Shown here: one piece after another, positions 22,416 through 33,904 of the stretch
Position numbering within the stretch: position 1 is the stretch's first letter
Layout of the letters: each line of letters opens with the position of its first letter
Source of the DNA: Omphalotus guepiniiformis
Taxonomy: Eukaryota > Basidiomycota > Agaricomycetes > Agaricales > Omphalotaceae
DNA: 64,000 bases
Direction of reading: 5' to 3'
NCBI GenBank assembly: GCA_028554645.1
Contig: JAQOOI010000062.1
Span: forward strand, 124,001 to 188,000
The notes under the pieces: generated by a model
The model's database searches: none
What the model was told of the DNA's origin: nothing
The model's input: only the letters and a program-made list of their open reading frames with translations
Program-made: the position numbers and the translations under genes

Positions 22416-23058
22416 AGCGATGTAACAACAATATTTGTAGTGATGATACTATTAAACCTGTGTTTTCTGCATTGATTATGGATAATAGGAGAGGGTGTAT
22501 GCGCGTACCTTGTATGACAAGTCCTTCCTTTGAGGACTGACATTGGATAAGTGGACTCGGGCGCAATTGTATGGGCGTATTTGGAGTTCATGATACCAGC
22601 TCGAAGCCGCGCTTCTTTGGCAACAAGTCCCAAGTGTTTCGATGTTTTGACGTCCTATTTCTCAGCCCAGCCAGAACACACCTTAAGTCTGAAGCCATCT
22701 CAAATGTGAAGCCTAAATGAATGCGCAGATGAACTTAACGGTCGTTTGGAGATTCATAGACCACTCACTTTTTCTTTGTATCTGTATGATCCTTCGGTGC
22801 GTCTTTGATAGTATGATAAAAATCAGATAGTTCATATCCTTATCAAACGGTACGATTTGAGATGACTTGAAGAGGATGGATGGTATACGCCCATGAACGC
22901 TCTTGACTAGACACGTGACAAATTAGTTGCTTTGACAGGTCAGAATGATAGACAACGTACTTGATCAAGGACTCCCCAAGTCTCGGCAGTGCGTTGTGGT
23001 CGTACTACATGAATTGAACCTGGTCAACGACTCCAGGAAGCGCAGCAGTCGAAGGAGC
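22416..23058. other. Intergenic region, no gene seen
   Basis: No open frame with a signature and no obvious repeats are visible in this 640-base stretch. Confidence 0.5.
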
Positions 23059-23475
23059 ACTACAAATTGAAAAGCCAAAGAGTCTTGCGTGAATGAGCAT
23101 CGTATTGTTGTTCCGTATCGTGAGAGAGACGTTACAAGCACGAATGGTGTTATCCTCAGATTCAGTGCGTTAGCGGGAGGGAGACGTAGATGTTTGGTGT
23201 CAGCATTATTTGGCTCACAGGCGCTTACCCAACAGTCAATTTAGCACTTGCCACGCAGACTCACGTTCACACGTTCACTGCAAGTGCTTTCTATTGAACG
23301 CTGGCTGCATTGAAGCACAGGCCTGCGCTGAACGTTAACGGTGGCACCCTCAGGCTCTAGTGTTCAGTACACAAGCTTCCGCCCAGTGCTTAGCACTCAG
23401 AACCAGTGCTCATCTTTCACTGATCTCTTATCATGGACATCCGGGCTCTGAATTTATGCACCCTCGCGCTGTACT
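23059..23475 (+). repeat. Dispersed 370-bp repeat, copy B
   Basis: Second copy of the block at 7672-8040, same orientation, slightly longer through small insertions such as the segment after TCAATTTAGCAC. It is non-coding, and both copies share the CTCATCTTTCACT and TCTTATCATGGAC words near the right end. Confidence 0.7.
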
Positions 23476-23740
23476 CAATCCCATTGCAACCATGTATTCA
23501 TCACACACGCACTGCTGAGTCGATGTATTTGATGATTGGGTGGACAGCCGGCTCATATCGCGAACCTGAACACCCGCATATTTGACAGTCCTCAAAGGTC
23601 ACTATTACCAGCATGATTTACGCCTTAAAGAACATTGTAGAGACAAAGAGACAAAGATAATGGCCAGTGGAGGGAGATATAGAGATCAGATAAAGCAGAC
23701 ATATTAAAGTTTGATGCAATCAAAACTGATTACATTTCAG

Positions 23741-23748
23741 TATAAAAA
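23741..23748 (+). promoter_or_regulatory. TATA box of the micro-exon gene
   Basis: TATAAAAA lies about 160 bases before the ATG at 23909 and is followed by a strongly pyrimidine-rich tract (CTTTCTTTTCTACCCCC), a common arrangement at fungal transcription starts. Confidence 0.5.
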
Positions 23749-23908
23749 GGTGGTACCCTCCTATCCTTCTTTCTTTTCTACCCCCACCATCTATCCCAAA
23801 TCCACCTTGAATACACTTGCAGTTTCGCACATTTGCTTATGTAAGCAACCTTATTTAAAGCTGCTCCAGGTTGAATAACTTTTTCTTGTAAAAAGACCTG
23901 TTTTTGAG

Positions 23909-26900
23909 ATGTCTCAAGAATCCTTGAACTTTCAACTTGCCCAGGCTCTCAATGAAGTTGTAAGTGCATTATATCAGTTGTTTTGCAAGCTATGTCGACT
24001 GAAATACATTTTCTGTAGATGCATGGAGATAGCAGAATGAAGGAGAACAATGTCTCTCATAATGCTTTGGCAAGTGACTTTCTTATTTAATCTGGGCTAC
24101 AGTTAAATGACATTTTTCCATAGCTTTCCTCAGACAACCAGAAGGCTGAAATGGTGATAATTGTAGCTGATATTGTTGTATAATGTGATTCTGATTGTGA
24201 CTTTCAACTTGCCCAGGCTCTCAATAAAGTTGTAAGTGCATTGTATTATTTGATTTGCAAGCTATGTTGACTAAAACACTTTGTCTGTAGATACATGAAG
24301 GTAGCAGAATGAAGGAGAACAATGCCTTTCATGATGTTTTGGTAAGTGATCTGACCTTATTTAACCTGGGATACACTTTAAATAAGATGTTTTCAAAGCT
24401 TTCCTCTGACAATGAGGATAAAATGGTGAGTGTAATTTATCAACCTTATATTTGTAGCTGGTATTGGTGTATAATGTAACCCTGATTGTGCTATCCACCT
24501 TGCAGAGCTTAAGCCCTGAGGCTGATGACAATGTGAGCTGGTTTTAGGTTTAGCATAGCAATGCATGATCTAATAAAAGATGTTTTCAAGATGTCTCCTC
24601 TCTTCTCAGACATTTCAGATGTAAGTGATTGCTTTTTATCTGAATTTATACTTTAGCCAGAGGAAATGATAAATAACTTTTATAGGTCTGTATGGAGGCT
24701 CGTGCTACAAACAGTCAAGCTAAAAAGATTACTGCTACTTTGGTCAGTTTGCATATTATATGCCGTAGGAGGTTGAGTGCTGATTTTTTTTTGGTTGACT
24801 AGAAGGTTAAGGACATCCAGGTAAGTTATCTCTGAGTTAAGATGAGCATACTAAAACAAGAAAATGTTAGAAAACTAATACTACTTCTGTTGACTCCAAC
24901 AACAAGAAGGTATATTCCAAGTTATTTAACATTGATGTTGGCTAAAATAAGGTGTTTAGAGTGTCTCTGTCATTGACATCACCTCTAGTGATAGTGAGAA
25001 CTATGAGGAGAGTGATCAGGTATGATATTATACATAGTATAATAGTTGTATTTGCTGATTCTGTTTATATTCAGTTATCATATGACACTGGTAATTTGCT
25101 TGTCTTATCTTTTACTGCATATATACTAACTTCTTCTTATAGACTCAAGTGCAAATCATGAGGAATCCAGTCATTCCACTATCTCCTCTCTTGTTGGCAA
25201 TATAAAGGCACACAGCAATTCAGACCCACCCTATCTCTTTCTTAAGCGCTGCATCACTGGATTGCTTAGCTGTCACTCTGACCAAGATCGTGAATTCTTT
25301 ATTAGTAACATCAAGCCTAAAGGTCAACCCAAGACAGTGAAGCTTGTTAATGACCATCTTGAAGCAGTAAAGCTATGGGAGATGCTGTACCAGCTACAGC
25401 ACTTTTCTAGCTACAATATCAAGCCAGAGACCTTGCTTCAGGATTGTCACATTGGCCTTGGATTTCAACAAGCATTTCTAAAGGGTGGCATGGCACAGAT
25501 TTTCTTCCTCTTTGACACCTACCTGGATATTGATCCCACAACTGCAAAGAATGTGCTAGCAGAGCCCAGCAGTGATTTATCCTTGGACTATCTTGCAACA
25601 CTGCACCAGAACATTTTGAAATACAACACTTCCACTTGCATTCCGCAATCTCTTCATGTCATTGCAAACCAGGTTCTGTCCTCACTCAACAGCTCCTTTG
25701 TGGTGCATCTCTCAAAGGTTATTGACCTTCTTGGCCTTGCACCTGAGCCTGTAGAGTGGATGGAGGCATTTACTGTATACAAGCAGGAAGTGCTGGAGAA
25801 GACAGAACAGGTTGTGAAGAACTTGCTTGTTGTTCACAAGGCAGTCCTTAGTGATGCTCAGTGCAAAGTAGTTGCCTCTATCCCAATGTGCTTGCATCTC
25901 ATCCTAGAGACAGACCTTTTCAACATGGATGTCATGCCCACTACTCCACACTGGCCAGTTTTCTGTTTAGATTTTATGTCTTTACTGCTCAAGTCTCTGC
26001 GTCACCTGGATCCTGTCTTCCATATGGTCTCTGCCTGGTTTGTTCCTGGTCTGGTCTTCTTTGAGAAGATGCGCACCCGCAACCACAAGAGGCCTTTTGA
26101 ATCCAGCACAGAGGCTATCAGTGTTGCTTTGCAGCACTTTTACAAAGGCCCATATAGCATTAGTTGGTTGGAAGATCATACACCTGCTGATCACTCAATC
26201 ATTGCAAACACTTTCCACAGTGTCATCATGGCAGTGTATGGGCATAGGCTGGATCTTGTTGACAAGATGATCACAATCACAGATCTCTTCTCAATTGAAG
26301 CTCAAACAGCCACTGCTTTGAAAGCTGTTTCTTTATCAGACAACTTTCTGAAACTTGGCAGAAATTCAAACAAACTGTGGCGCCAGGCTGCCTAGGTTAA
26401 AGCCAAGAATTACAATTGGAAATATGTTATTGGCTGGCTCCACTATCTTGCACCAATGTGTCCCAAGACTGTCATGTCCAGGCTTGATAAAGACAAAAAC
26501 TTTGACCTAGTTGCTGTCTTGTCTATGTGCCAGTGTCTGCCATACAACTGGCTGGCTACAGGACCAAATGTGGAGCAGAAAGAAATTCGGCTTTTGTATA
26601 CTCTTGGACGAGAATATCTTCACAAGCGCAAGCAGCGTGAGGAGTTTCTATCATCTAGCAAGATTCAAGATCTCTTAGCATTGGTACAACACACTGTGCA
26701 GTCAACTCCAGGGCTGGGGGATTTTATGTTTTGGATTGGTCTGTCTAAAGCAGACCTCAAAGACATCTTAGCAAAGAAAGCTAAAGAGTCTCCCAGACAC
26801 TACACTTTTGCAGATATCAATAACACCTCTGTGGAGAGTCAATTCTATGAAGACAAGAAGAAGCTCTTAGAGGCTTTTTCAACAGTTCACAAAGCATTGT

Positions 26901-27337
26901 GTCTTCCACAGAATGGAGGTGTTCTTGTGGAGGTGAACTCAAACTCTGTCTCCAAAACACCTTCTCAGACATATGCTTTGAAACCAGGAGTGGCACAGTG
27001 TTTTGATAGGTTGCTTATTCAAGCTATGACAACAGGCATGCCTTCTAATCTTCATGACTGGAGAGAAAACATGACTGCAAGAAGGGCAAAGATAGCAGAG
27101 GATCTAAAGCTATTGATTGAAGGATGCAACATTTACAGTGGTGTTGTGCCAAAGAGTGCTGATGTTGATAAGTGGAGTGGTAGATTGGGAGGTCAGAATA
27201 GTGGGGACAAGATTGAAGATGATATCAGTGATGATGAAGAGTATGATGAAGAGCCTGCTTATAAGAAGCGTAGAGTCTCTGGCAAAGGCAAGGGAAAGAC
27301 TCGGAAAAGAGCAAGAGTTGAGACAGACTCAGATTGA
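23909..27337 (+). pseudogene. Micro-exon gene with nuclear-type C-terminal tail, internal TAG, unknown family
   Basis: Many tiny exons precede one 2.2-kb exon. Clear ones are 23909-23959 (51 nt), 24019-24069 (51), 24124-24153 (30), their duplicated counterparts to about 24425, several of 9-70 nt, and a 16-nt exon near 25075-25090 that is needed to keep frame into 25143. The large exon encodes a mostly helical, Leu-rich protein with no motif I recognise. It ends in an acidic stretch (DDISDDEEYDEE) and a basic nuclear-localisation-like stretch (KKRRVSGKGKGKTRKRAR). A TAG at 26393-26395 interrupts otherwise continuous coding (RQAA, then VKAKNYNWKYVIGW). The gene may be inactivated, or the stop may be read through. 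An ordinary intron does not explain it. It could belong to a mobile element as cargo, but no transposase motif is present. Confidence 0.6.
23929..24440 (+). repeat. Tandem duplication of a micro-exon block, unit 272 bp
   Basis: The unit beginning CTTTCAACTTGCCCAGGCTC at 23929 recurs at 24201. Both contain matching micro-exons (SRMKENN, LSSDN) and introns, so a whole exon-intron block was duplicated in place. In unit 1 one intron begins GCAAGT where unit 2 has GTAAGT. Confidence 0.8.
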
Positions 27338-27514
27338 AATAGATAGAGTAGAAGTGACCTGTCTTCTTCCAGATAACTTAGCAAACATATCTCATGCTCA
27401 GGCATATGTCATAAGACCCATTCTAATTTGACTTAAAGACATTACAGATATTAGCTAGTGAATATGTACACGAAAGCAAATAATAAGAACGAACTTGACC
27501 TCAAGCACCCAATA

Positions 27515-28802
27515 TCATCTTGTATCGAAGACCCTGACAATAGTCTCGTACTTCACATCCTCCAACACGGCCTTAAGCACACCTCCACGTCTATCCAATG
27601 CCTCTTTACATAGATCAACACCCCACCCAGACACAACGACAACCAAAGCCAGCTTGACGTTTCCCCCGCATCGACGAACCACCGCGTCGAGAAGTTCGTC
27701 GTCGTTCAGTATCCCTTTGTAGGTTGGCGGTAAACCGACTTCGGAAGCGACAGTGCGTATGATGCGTCTTGCGCGATCGACGAGTTTACCGTTGGATGCA
27801 CGGACGTCTACCATCTAGATCGAAAAAGAGAGAAAGACAGAGAAAAGACAGAGTGATTGGAGGAGGAGAGGGATTCGCCAAGTCTAAGGAGGTCACCAAA
27901 CACACAAAACAAATTTGAAAGGAAAAGCAACAAAGAAACTCACAAGATTCCCATACGTCTTCCCTAACCTAACATGTATCCCAGTCGAAATCATATTCAA
28001 CACCATCTTAGTAGCCGTCCCAGCTTTAAGTCTCGTACTACCCGTGATAACTTCAGGTCCCGTAACAGCATCGATGACATACCGGCAATTTCCTTCGCTA
28101 TGCATTGCGCTAGACCGTACACATGTGATACCGACTGTGAGGAGACCGAGTCTACGTGCGAGGGCTAGCGCGCCGAGGACGTAGGGTGTTCGGCCGGAAG
28201 CGGCGATGCCGATTAGGGTATCGGAGGGTGTTGGGAATAGTGATTCGAGGTCTGCATATCCTGCTTCATGGGAATCTTCGACGCCTTGAGAAGAAGTACG
28301 GTATACGCTGTCACCTCCTGCGATCAAGGCAATGAATTGCATTGGGTCTGCGGCGAATGTTGGGGGTAGTTCGGCGGCGTCGAGAACACCGAGTCTGATA
28401 CAGACCAGGAAAGATAAGGAATGATTAGGAAATCATGGAATGTTTTTCCTATCGTTTTCAGGATACGTACCTCCCGCTAGTGCCAGCACCCATGTAGAGT
28501 AATCTGCCACCACCACTGACTCTCTCAACAATCGCGTCGATGACCTCTGCGATTTTAGGTACGACCTCCGCTACAGCTGCGGCGACGAGAGCATCTTGCT
28601 CGTTCATGATCCTGCAAATCTCGAGTGTGCTTGCGCTATCTATATTCGTCGACGCAGGGTTGCGACCTTCGGTAGAGAGTGAGGCCAGTGAGGGCGGTCT
28701 GTGGCCATTTGTGTCGTTCAACAAGTCGGTTAATGTGATGAGCTTGGTCAAGTCAGATAGAGGGCTGTCACTAAGAGGTGTGTTGCCAAGGTTTATTGAC
28801 AT
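27515..28802 (-). CDS. N-acetylmuramic acid 6-phosphate etherase / GCKR-like SIS-domain protein
   Basis: Three exons (28802-28471, 28394-27944, 27814-27515) join in frame to 360 residues. The N-terminal signature [13 protein letters not shown] followed by [13 protein letters not shown] is that of the MurQ family. SIS-type sugar-phosphate binding follows: [15 protein letters not shown], then the exon-2 start [28 protein letters not shown] and [21 protein letters not shown]. In bacteria MurQ cleaves the lactyl ether of MurNAc-6-phosphate; the eukaryotic relative GCKR binds sugar phosphates and regulates hexokinase. Which role applies in a fungus cannot be told from sequence. It is cytosolic by lack of a signal peptide. 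I chose the ATG at 28802 because the open frame upstream shows no family similarity. Confidence 0.85.
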
Positions 28803-29385
28803 TACTTCGACGCGACGTTGGTATGGATGTAGGAGGATGGAGGGTGAAGTGAAGCCAGAGTCGGACGGATTAATGGGTTGGAGAGTAAGTATAATTTGTA
28901 ATTCGGGTAATGCAAGCCTTCTTTCGCCCCGGCCGTCGTTCATGTGAGGTATAAAGTGGCGGCTGATCCTACCTCCCTCCTCGGTGTACGAATTGGGTTC
29001 AGGCTCCTTTTCAGCACGCATATATCTCGAGAAACAGTCACAGCGTAGGAACTTAAAGGTGATGGTGAAAAGAAATCATAACGTCGAGGCATTGCTGGTA
29101 AAATAAAATATAAGTCTACACACTGTAAGTTAGGCATTTAAGGTGCAAACGTCGAATCCGAATCCGATATCTTACTCCGCAAACAGGGACAGGGAAAGGC
29201 ACAAACCTCCTTCCAATACACCCATCCCATCCGTTCACGTGAAAGGCTCAATATGGTAAGATCGTGTCGCTGTCTTCGCCCTTTGGCTTCCAAGTTCGTG
29301 TATGCGGCGTTTGGGGCTACAGTAAAGTCTTTTTACGTCTCAGAGAAAAATTTATCGCACAACGCAAGCATCGCTCACTCACCAT
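28803..29385. other. Intergenic region between the two minus-strand genes
   Basis: This contains the presumed promoter of the etherase gene and the 3' end of the secreted-protein gene. An upstream open frame reaches 29021 but lacks family similarity. Nothing else is supported. Confidence 0.45.
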
Positions 29386-30124
29386 TCAAGAGACAGGTAA
29401 AATATTGATCAAGACGGGATAACACAAAGTTGGGTTGAATTCCGGTCCTTCCTCCTCCACAACACTCCTGTTGAACACGACGTTCGTCTGTCCCCTGGCC
29501 GTTCGTGCCTCTCCTCCGTCCGGAGGGCACAAATGCCATAAATCGGCGATCCCGTATACCGCAAGCACGAGCTGCTCAGAACTAGGAGCGTGAACTGCGG
29601 AAAAGGCTGGTGCGGCTGGGGACGTGTATGATCTGCTCGTAATCCATTCGAGTTGACTCCCGGTCGATGGAGCTGAAGCGTTGGTTATCCATTCGCCGTA
29701 TTTGTTGAATGCTCTGAGGTTGCCATCGACGAGCGCTAAGGCCGGGTAGTCGTTGTATGGATAGGAAAAGTATGTCTGCGTGGACGGATGAAGGGGTAAA
29801 ATTTGAAAAAGAGCGGTGAATGGTTCGTACGGGGTAAAGCTGGCGAAAAAACTCACTGATGTGACTTCGAACGACATTCCTTCTGTAACTCCTACGAACG
29901 AATTCAAAACGTTAGCACAATTCTAATTAAAGAACATGTTACACACCGTTTTGACCCAGAACTAGAGGTGCACCCGTCGAATTCGCATTGGGCAGCGTCA
30001 TATTCACGGTAGCCAGCGTGAAGTTATACGGGACACTGTGCAGAGCTGGTACAGGCGTGCAAGACCCGACAAGAGCCATTTCCAGCAACGAGGCAAGGGC
30101 TACGGTCACAAAAACAGCATACAT
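29386..30124 (-). CDS. Secreted protein, 200 aa, unknown
   Basis: Exons 30124-29947, 29891-29857 and 29775-29386 join in frame. The ATG at 30124 is chosen because it begins a good signal peptide (MYAVFVTVALASLLEMALVGS) followed by a processing-like region; longer open sequence upstream would bury it. The mature part has several N-glycosylation sequons (NFT, NMT, NST, NAS, NRS) and Tyr/Pro-rich text (TYFSYPYNDYPALAL), with two cysteines in the C-terminal half. No catalytic motif is seen. It is probably exported to the wall or the medium. Confidence 0.7.
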
Positions 30125-31403
30125 CCTGACGAGAAACCGACGTGGCCAGCAGCGAGAACCTCGAGTCAATAAGGGCAAGCCAAGGCGATTTCGCTCGACT
30201 TTATAGTTCCTGTCTGTGGACTCCAATTAGAAACTGACAGGAACGTGAACAAAGGGCGTACATAATAAATACCTTAGTCTTGTTACATCGCCGGAACTGT
30301 ATTGTTCATATCCGAGTGGCAAGCATGCTCACGATCAACCTGAGTCACTTGGCAAGCAAGCAGTACTCGACTAGATGCCAGATAGTCAAAAAGTGTTCAG
30401 GAGTGAAGGTAAATGGAGTTAGTCGAAACCCGTGTTAAGTCCTTTGGTAGATTCCGACCAAAAAGTGCCAGTAGTGGTCCTAGTGGAGGTGTTTGGGTGA
30501 AGGCGAAGTCGCGCTGTCCAAAGCGCCAGCGAGGGAGAATAGAGTTGCTTTGTTTGTTCTAAGAGAATAAACCAAAGAAGCGATGCCGTGTTCGGCAGGG
30601 TCTCTAGCTCGTTTCTGCCACCAGCCTGCCGCTGCACAGTCTGAGTGGCCTTCTTCATCCGTTTCTCTATGGGTTGTGATCATGAGGGCTTATTGGAGAT
30701 CCAACCTTGTTTATAGCGTCGAATAGACATCCGTACCACAAAGGTTCAACATTCGTACGCTACGGCCAGGTTACGCCGGCTGCTTTAAATTGTCCCCGCT
30801 GGGCCCGGCGCCTTTCAAGCTTCAGCGCTCAGCTTTCAACCTCTATGACTTCGAGCACTCTTCGAGCTCTGGATAGGGATAGGGTGTATGCGACACAAGC
30901 TAGACTTCAGACTAGAATGTCGTAAGGATGTCTCGAACAGCACCCGTTCAGATCCGTACTCCTTTTCAAGAGCGAAATTACCGGTCGAAAAGTCAGCAAT
31001 AACAGTCAGGACCATTCCGAATCGTCCGACCTTTATTTTCTATTCTATTCTTCATACTGTTCTGACATTTTTGTAGAACCACAAATGCGACCGACACATT
31101 TGGCATCCAGTGCCATCGGAAGTAAAATAACATGTGGCCATCGTGGCCATCAGGAGCTTCTGCTTGCTTTGTAAGGTGAAACGAGTCATCTGCATGCCTT
31201 TTGCTCACAAAGATTCAGAAGGACGAAGAGACAGGACTTTGATCGCCGACACAGGGTTAGAATAGATGCGTGTTCACCAAGCACCTATAAATTCCGCACC
31301 ATTCACCCTTTCCATTTCCTTCCCTCTGGTTCTCCCTCATCAATTATCGGATTCCCTTCATAGACGTGTCAAGCCGCGCCATCGTCTTTTCGAGGACGTA
31401 CTC
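30125..31403. other. Intergenic region between divergent genes
   Basis: This is the shared upstream region of the secreted-protein gene (minus) and the membrane-protein gene (plus). No supported gene lies inside; open frames such as 30419-30658 look accidental. Confidence 0.5.
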
Positions 31404-31958
31404 ATGGCCCCACTACCTACCGTAACATTCTCTGGAAGCACCCCCCTCAGCCTCCACTCAGTGCTTACGCTTCTCTCGGAGTATGTACGAACTCTAGCCC
31501 TGAGCGTCCTCGCACTCTTCGCCCCGATAGGGATTGCACAAGTAGCATTAATCGCCTTGATATCTTCCGCTGTTATCATTCTGGGTTCACTATGGCTCAT
31601 ACGACGAGTTGTGCTTGCCTCAGCACGCTCGTTGGGCTATCGCTATCGTTCAGACGAAGAAAAATCTGATGCCGACGCTGAAGAATCAGATCGTGGGGTC
31701 GATTTTGTACCAGAGTGCGAGATATCGATGCTGGAAGTTGCTGCCCAGTCTGGGGTAAAGCTTCCTTTGTACGTATACGTGGATGAAGTTGGTGGTGATA
31801 AGGATTTCGTCGAGGGCTCGAAGGAGGAAAAGGGACACGAGGCAACTATTGGTCTTGGGATGACTCTGATTCCTGTGATTATTCACTCGGACATCTCGGA
31901 AGATGAGGTTGATTTTAATGACCGTCAGGAGGGCTTATGGTGTGGGTCACTGCATTAA
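31404..31958 (+). CDS. Small membrane protein, 184 aa, unknown
   Basis: A single open frame from the ATG at 31404 to the TAA at 31956. One or two membrane segments are clear at about residues 30-70 (LALSVLALFAPIGIA and VALIALISSAVIILGSLWLI), followed by a basic patch (RRVVLASARSLGYRYR) and then a long acidic soluble tail rich in Asp, Glu and Ser. The stop is followed directly by GGTGAG, so a downstream exon is possible. An in-frame upstream ATG at 31266 would add 46 residues; I prefer the internal one because the hydrophobic region then sits near the N-terminus. No family is recognised. Confidence 0.45.
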   Translation: MAPLPTVTFSGSTPLSLHSVLTLLSEYVRTLALSVLALFAPIGIAQVALIALISSAVIILGSLWLIRRVVLASARSLGYRYRSDEEKSDADAEESDRGVDFVPECEISMLEVAAQSGVKLPLYVYVDEVGGDKDFVEGSKEEKGHEATIGLGMTLIPVIIHSDISEDEVDFNDRQEGLWCGSLH

Positions 31959-33904
31959 GGTGAGTTCTTGGGCTCCTGTCATGTTGTTAAGTATTCACAA
32001 CATCGTATCCAGCATCCCACACCTGTCACCTGGCATACGCGGGGCATTGTGGCCGATCCACGTAATTTCAAGCCAAGCGGTTGGGCTTGCCATTGAAATC
32101 ATGCAGTGGATTCATCCTTCGGCTCTCCATCCCCTTCCCCACCTGACTAGACCTGACCTCACGCCTGAATCTCCAAATGATATATGAATTCACGACACGT
32201 CGAGTGCCTTGACGAAGTCTCGCCAAGATTGTTGCTTTAGTTCAACTTATGTAACGTTAGTCTTTGAATCTTTGTATCCTTCATGCTGTGTCTTTGTATA
32301 TAGGAATGGTACCGCTCTGTCCAATTCGAACGTGTATTGTGAGGCAATAAAGGAGCGTTGTATGTTTCAAAATGCAATGATACTGCGTTTAATTCGTCAC
32401 TACCGCAAGAATACTTCGGTCGGATTTCGGTCTCTCCTCCGTGTTCTTCATAAGACACTTCGATTCTTCCGGTTTAGATGCATGCGGTGCAGGATGCTGT
32501 GCGAGATGATACACGAGTATTTCGCAACACCTGACGAGTTACGACTACCCTCCTCGTACATCGTGACTGAGCCCGGCAACTACAGGTGCTTGCAATTGCA
32601 ACAAGTCTTGTGTTGTGCTCTAGATGTAAACAAGCTCGTAAGATTCAACTACGTTCAAGTTCGACGCTTTGAATCCTATTGACGAACCGAATGAATGAGC
32701 AAAAAAGCATTTTTTGGGATTTTCCGAAATGTAACTCGTCTCAACGCATGGAACCTGATTCAAACAAACAGTTGTTCCCGCATTATAGTTCTTGGTAAGT
32801 ACAGTACCACAACTACTCCCTTTCTAAATTCACAAGACACTTAGACAGTGCGAAGCTAACGAAACTTCATCATGAGCTTTCAACTCTAAAGGAGCGTATC
32901 GATACCACTGAATGTAATTGCTACGACTTGGGCGTGAAGTGAGCCATCGACACACGGACGATGGACCAGCTGAACTCTTTGCTTTACTTGAGTGCTGTTG
33001 TTCGTGGCAAGACCATACCCCGGTCCACTTATCCGTGAAAGGTGAGCCCAGCGACGGATACGTTCAAACCTTTGGCGTCGTTCGCGAGACACTTGAGTGA
33101 TTGTCCATATGCTTATGGCGATAAACGTTTTTGACCTAGGGCCACCCTATGTTTATTCCAATCCTTGTCACTGTCAAACGCTCCAAGTGCCTGTGGGCGA
33201 CTCTGATTCGATGGAATTCAAGTAAGTCAATTCACGATAACAAAGGATTCAAGCCTCTCAGTTTTCTAGTTCACATTCCATATTCCGGAAGGATAGGAGA
33301 AACTTGCAGTATCAGCAATCCTAGGTGCATGCGTTGTGTCAGCTGTATACCGTCTACATATCATTAATATGAAATCACTCACCTTTCCTAATCATAAATC
33401 AGGACCCCAGCGAAATACTTTCCACAAGATACGTATACGCGGTGAGGAGAAACGTACGTCGGTCCCGGGTGCGGATCCGTCGCGACACGCATGCCAGTGG
33501 TCTCTCATGTCGCCTTGATATGTAAGAGAACCATTACACTGAGTTAAGACGGTGCGAGGTGGATCGAATAGCCGTCAATGTCGGGAATTCGATGGGTTGG
33601 TTGCAGGAAGCAATATGTAGGTGAGTGAGGGTGGCTCTGGGTGGCTGCGAGCAGCGAGTGTCATCGCGGCGAACGACTTTTTTCATGCTACAGGCCCTGT
33701 GCTGATCTGCGGTGGTTTGTAGGTAATAGCTAAGGCGATATAATATTGACCAACTTTTGACACGCCCATCGCTCTGATTCATAGAAATTTGTTAAGAATC
33801 TAGTCGGTCACCAGGATGATGTAAACCTCGGAAAAGCCGACGGGAACAATCAACTATAACTGAGACCCAACAACGCGTATAGCTGCTGCTCATTCACATC
33901 CACC
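31959..33904. other. Intergenic region, about 1.9 kb, no supported gene
   Basis: An open frame at 32209-32682 is Cys/Arg-rich and shows no domain; I treat it as chance. The last bases before 33905 (CATTCACATCCACC) give a reasonable start context for the SDR gene. Confidence 0.45.

Noticed and set aside
32209..32682. 157-codon Cys/Arg-rich frame
   Set aside because: The composition looks random for this GC content and no motif is present.
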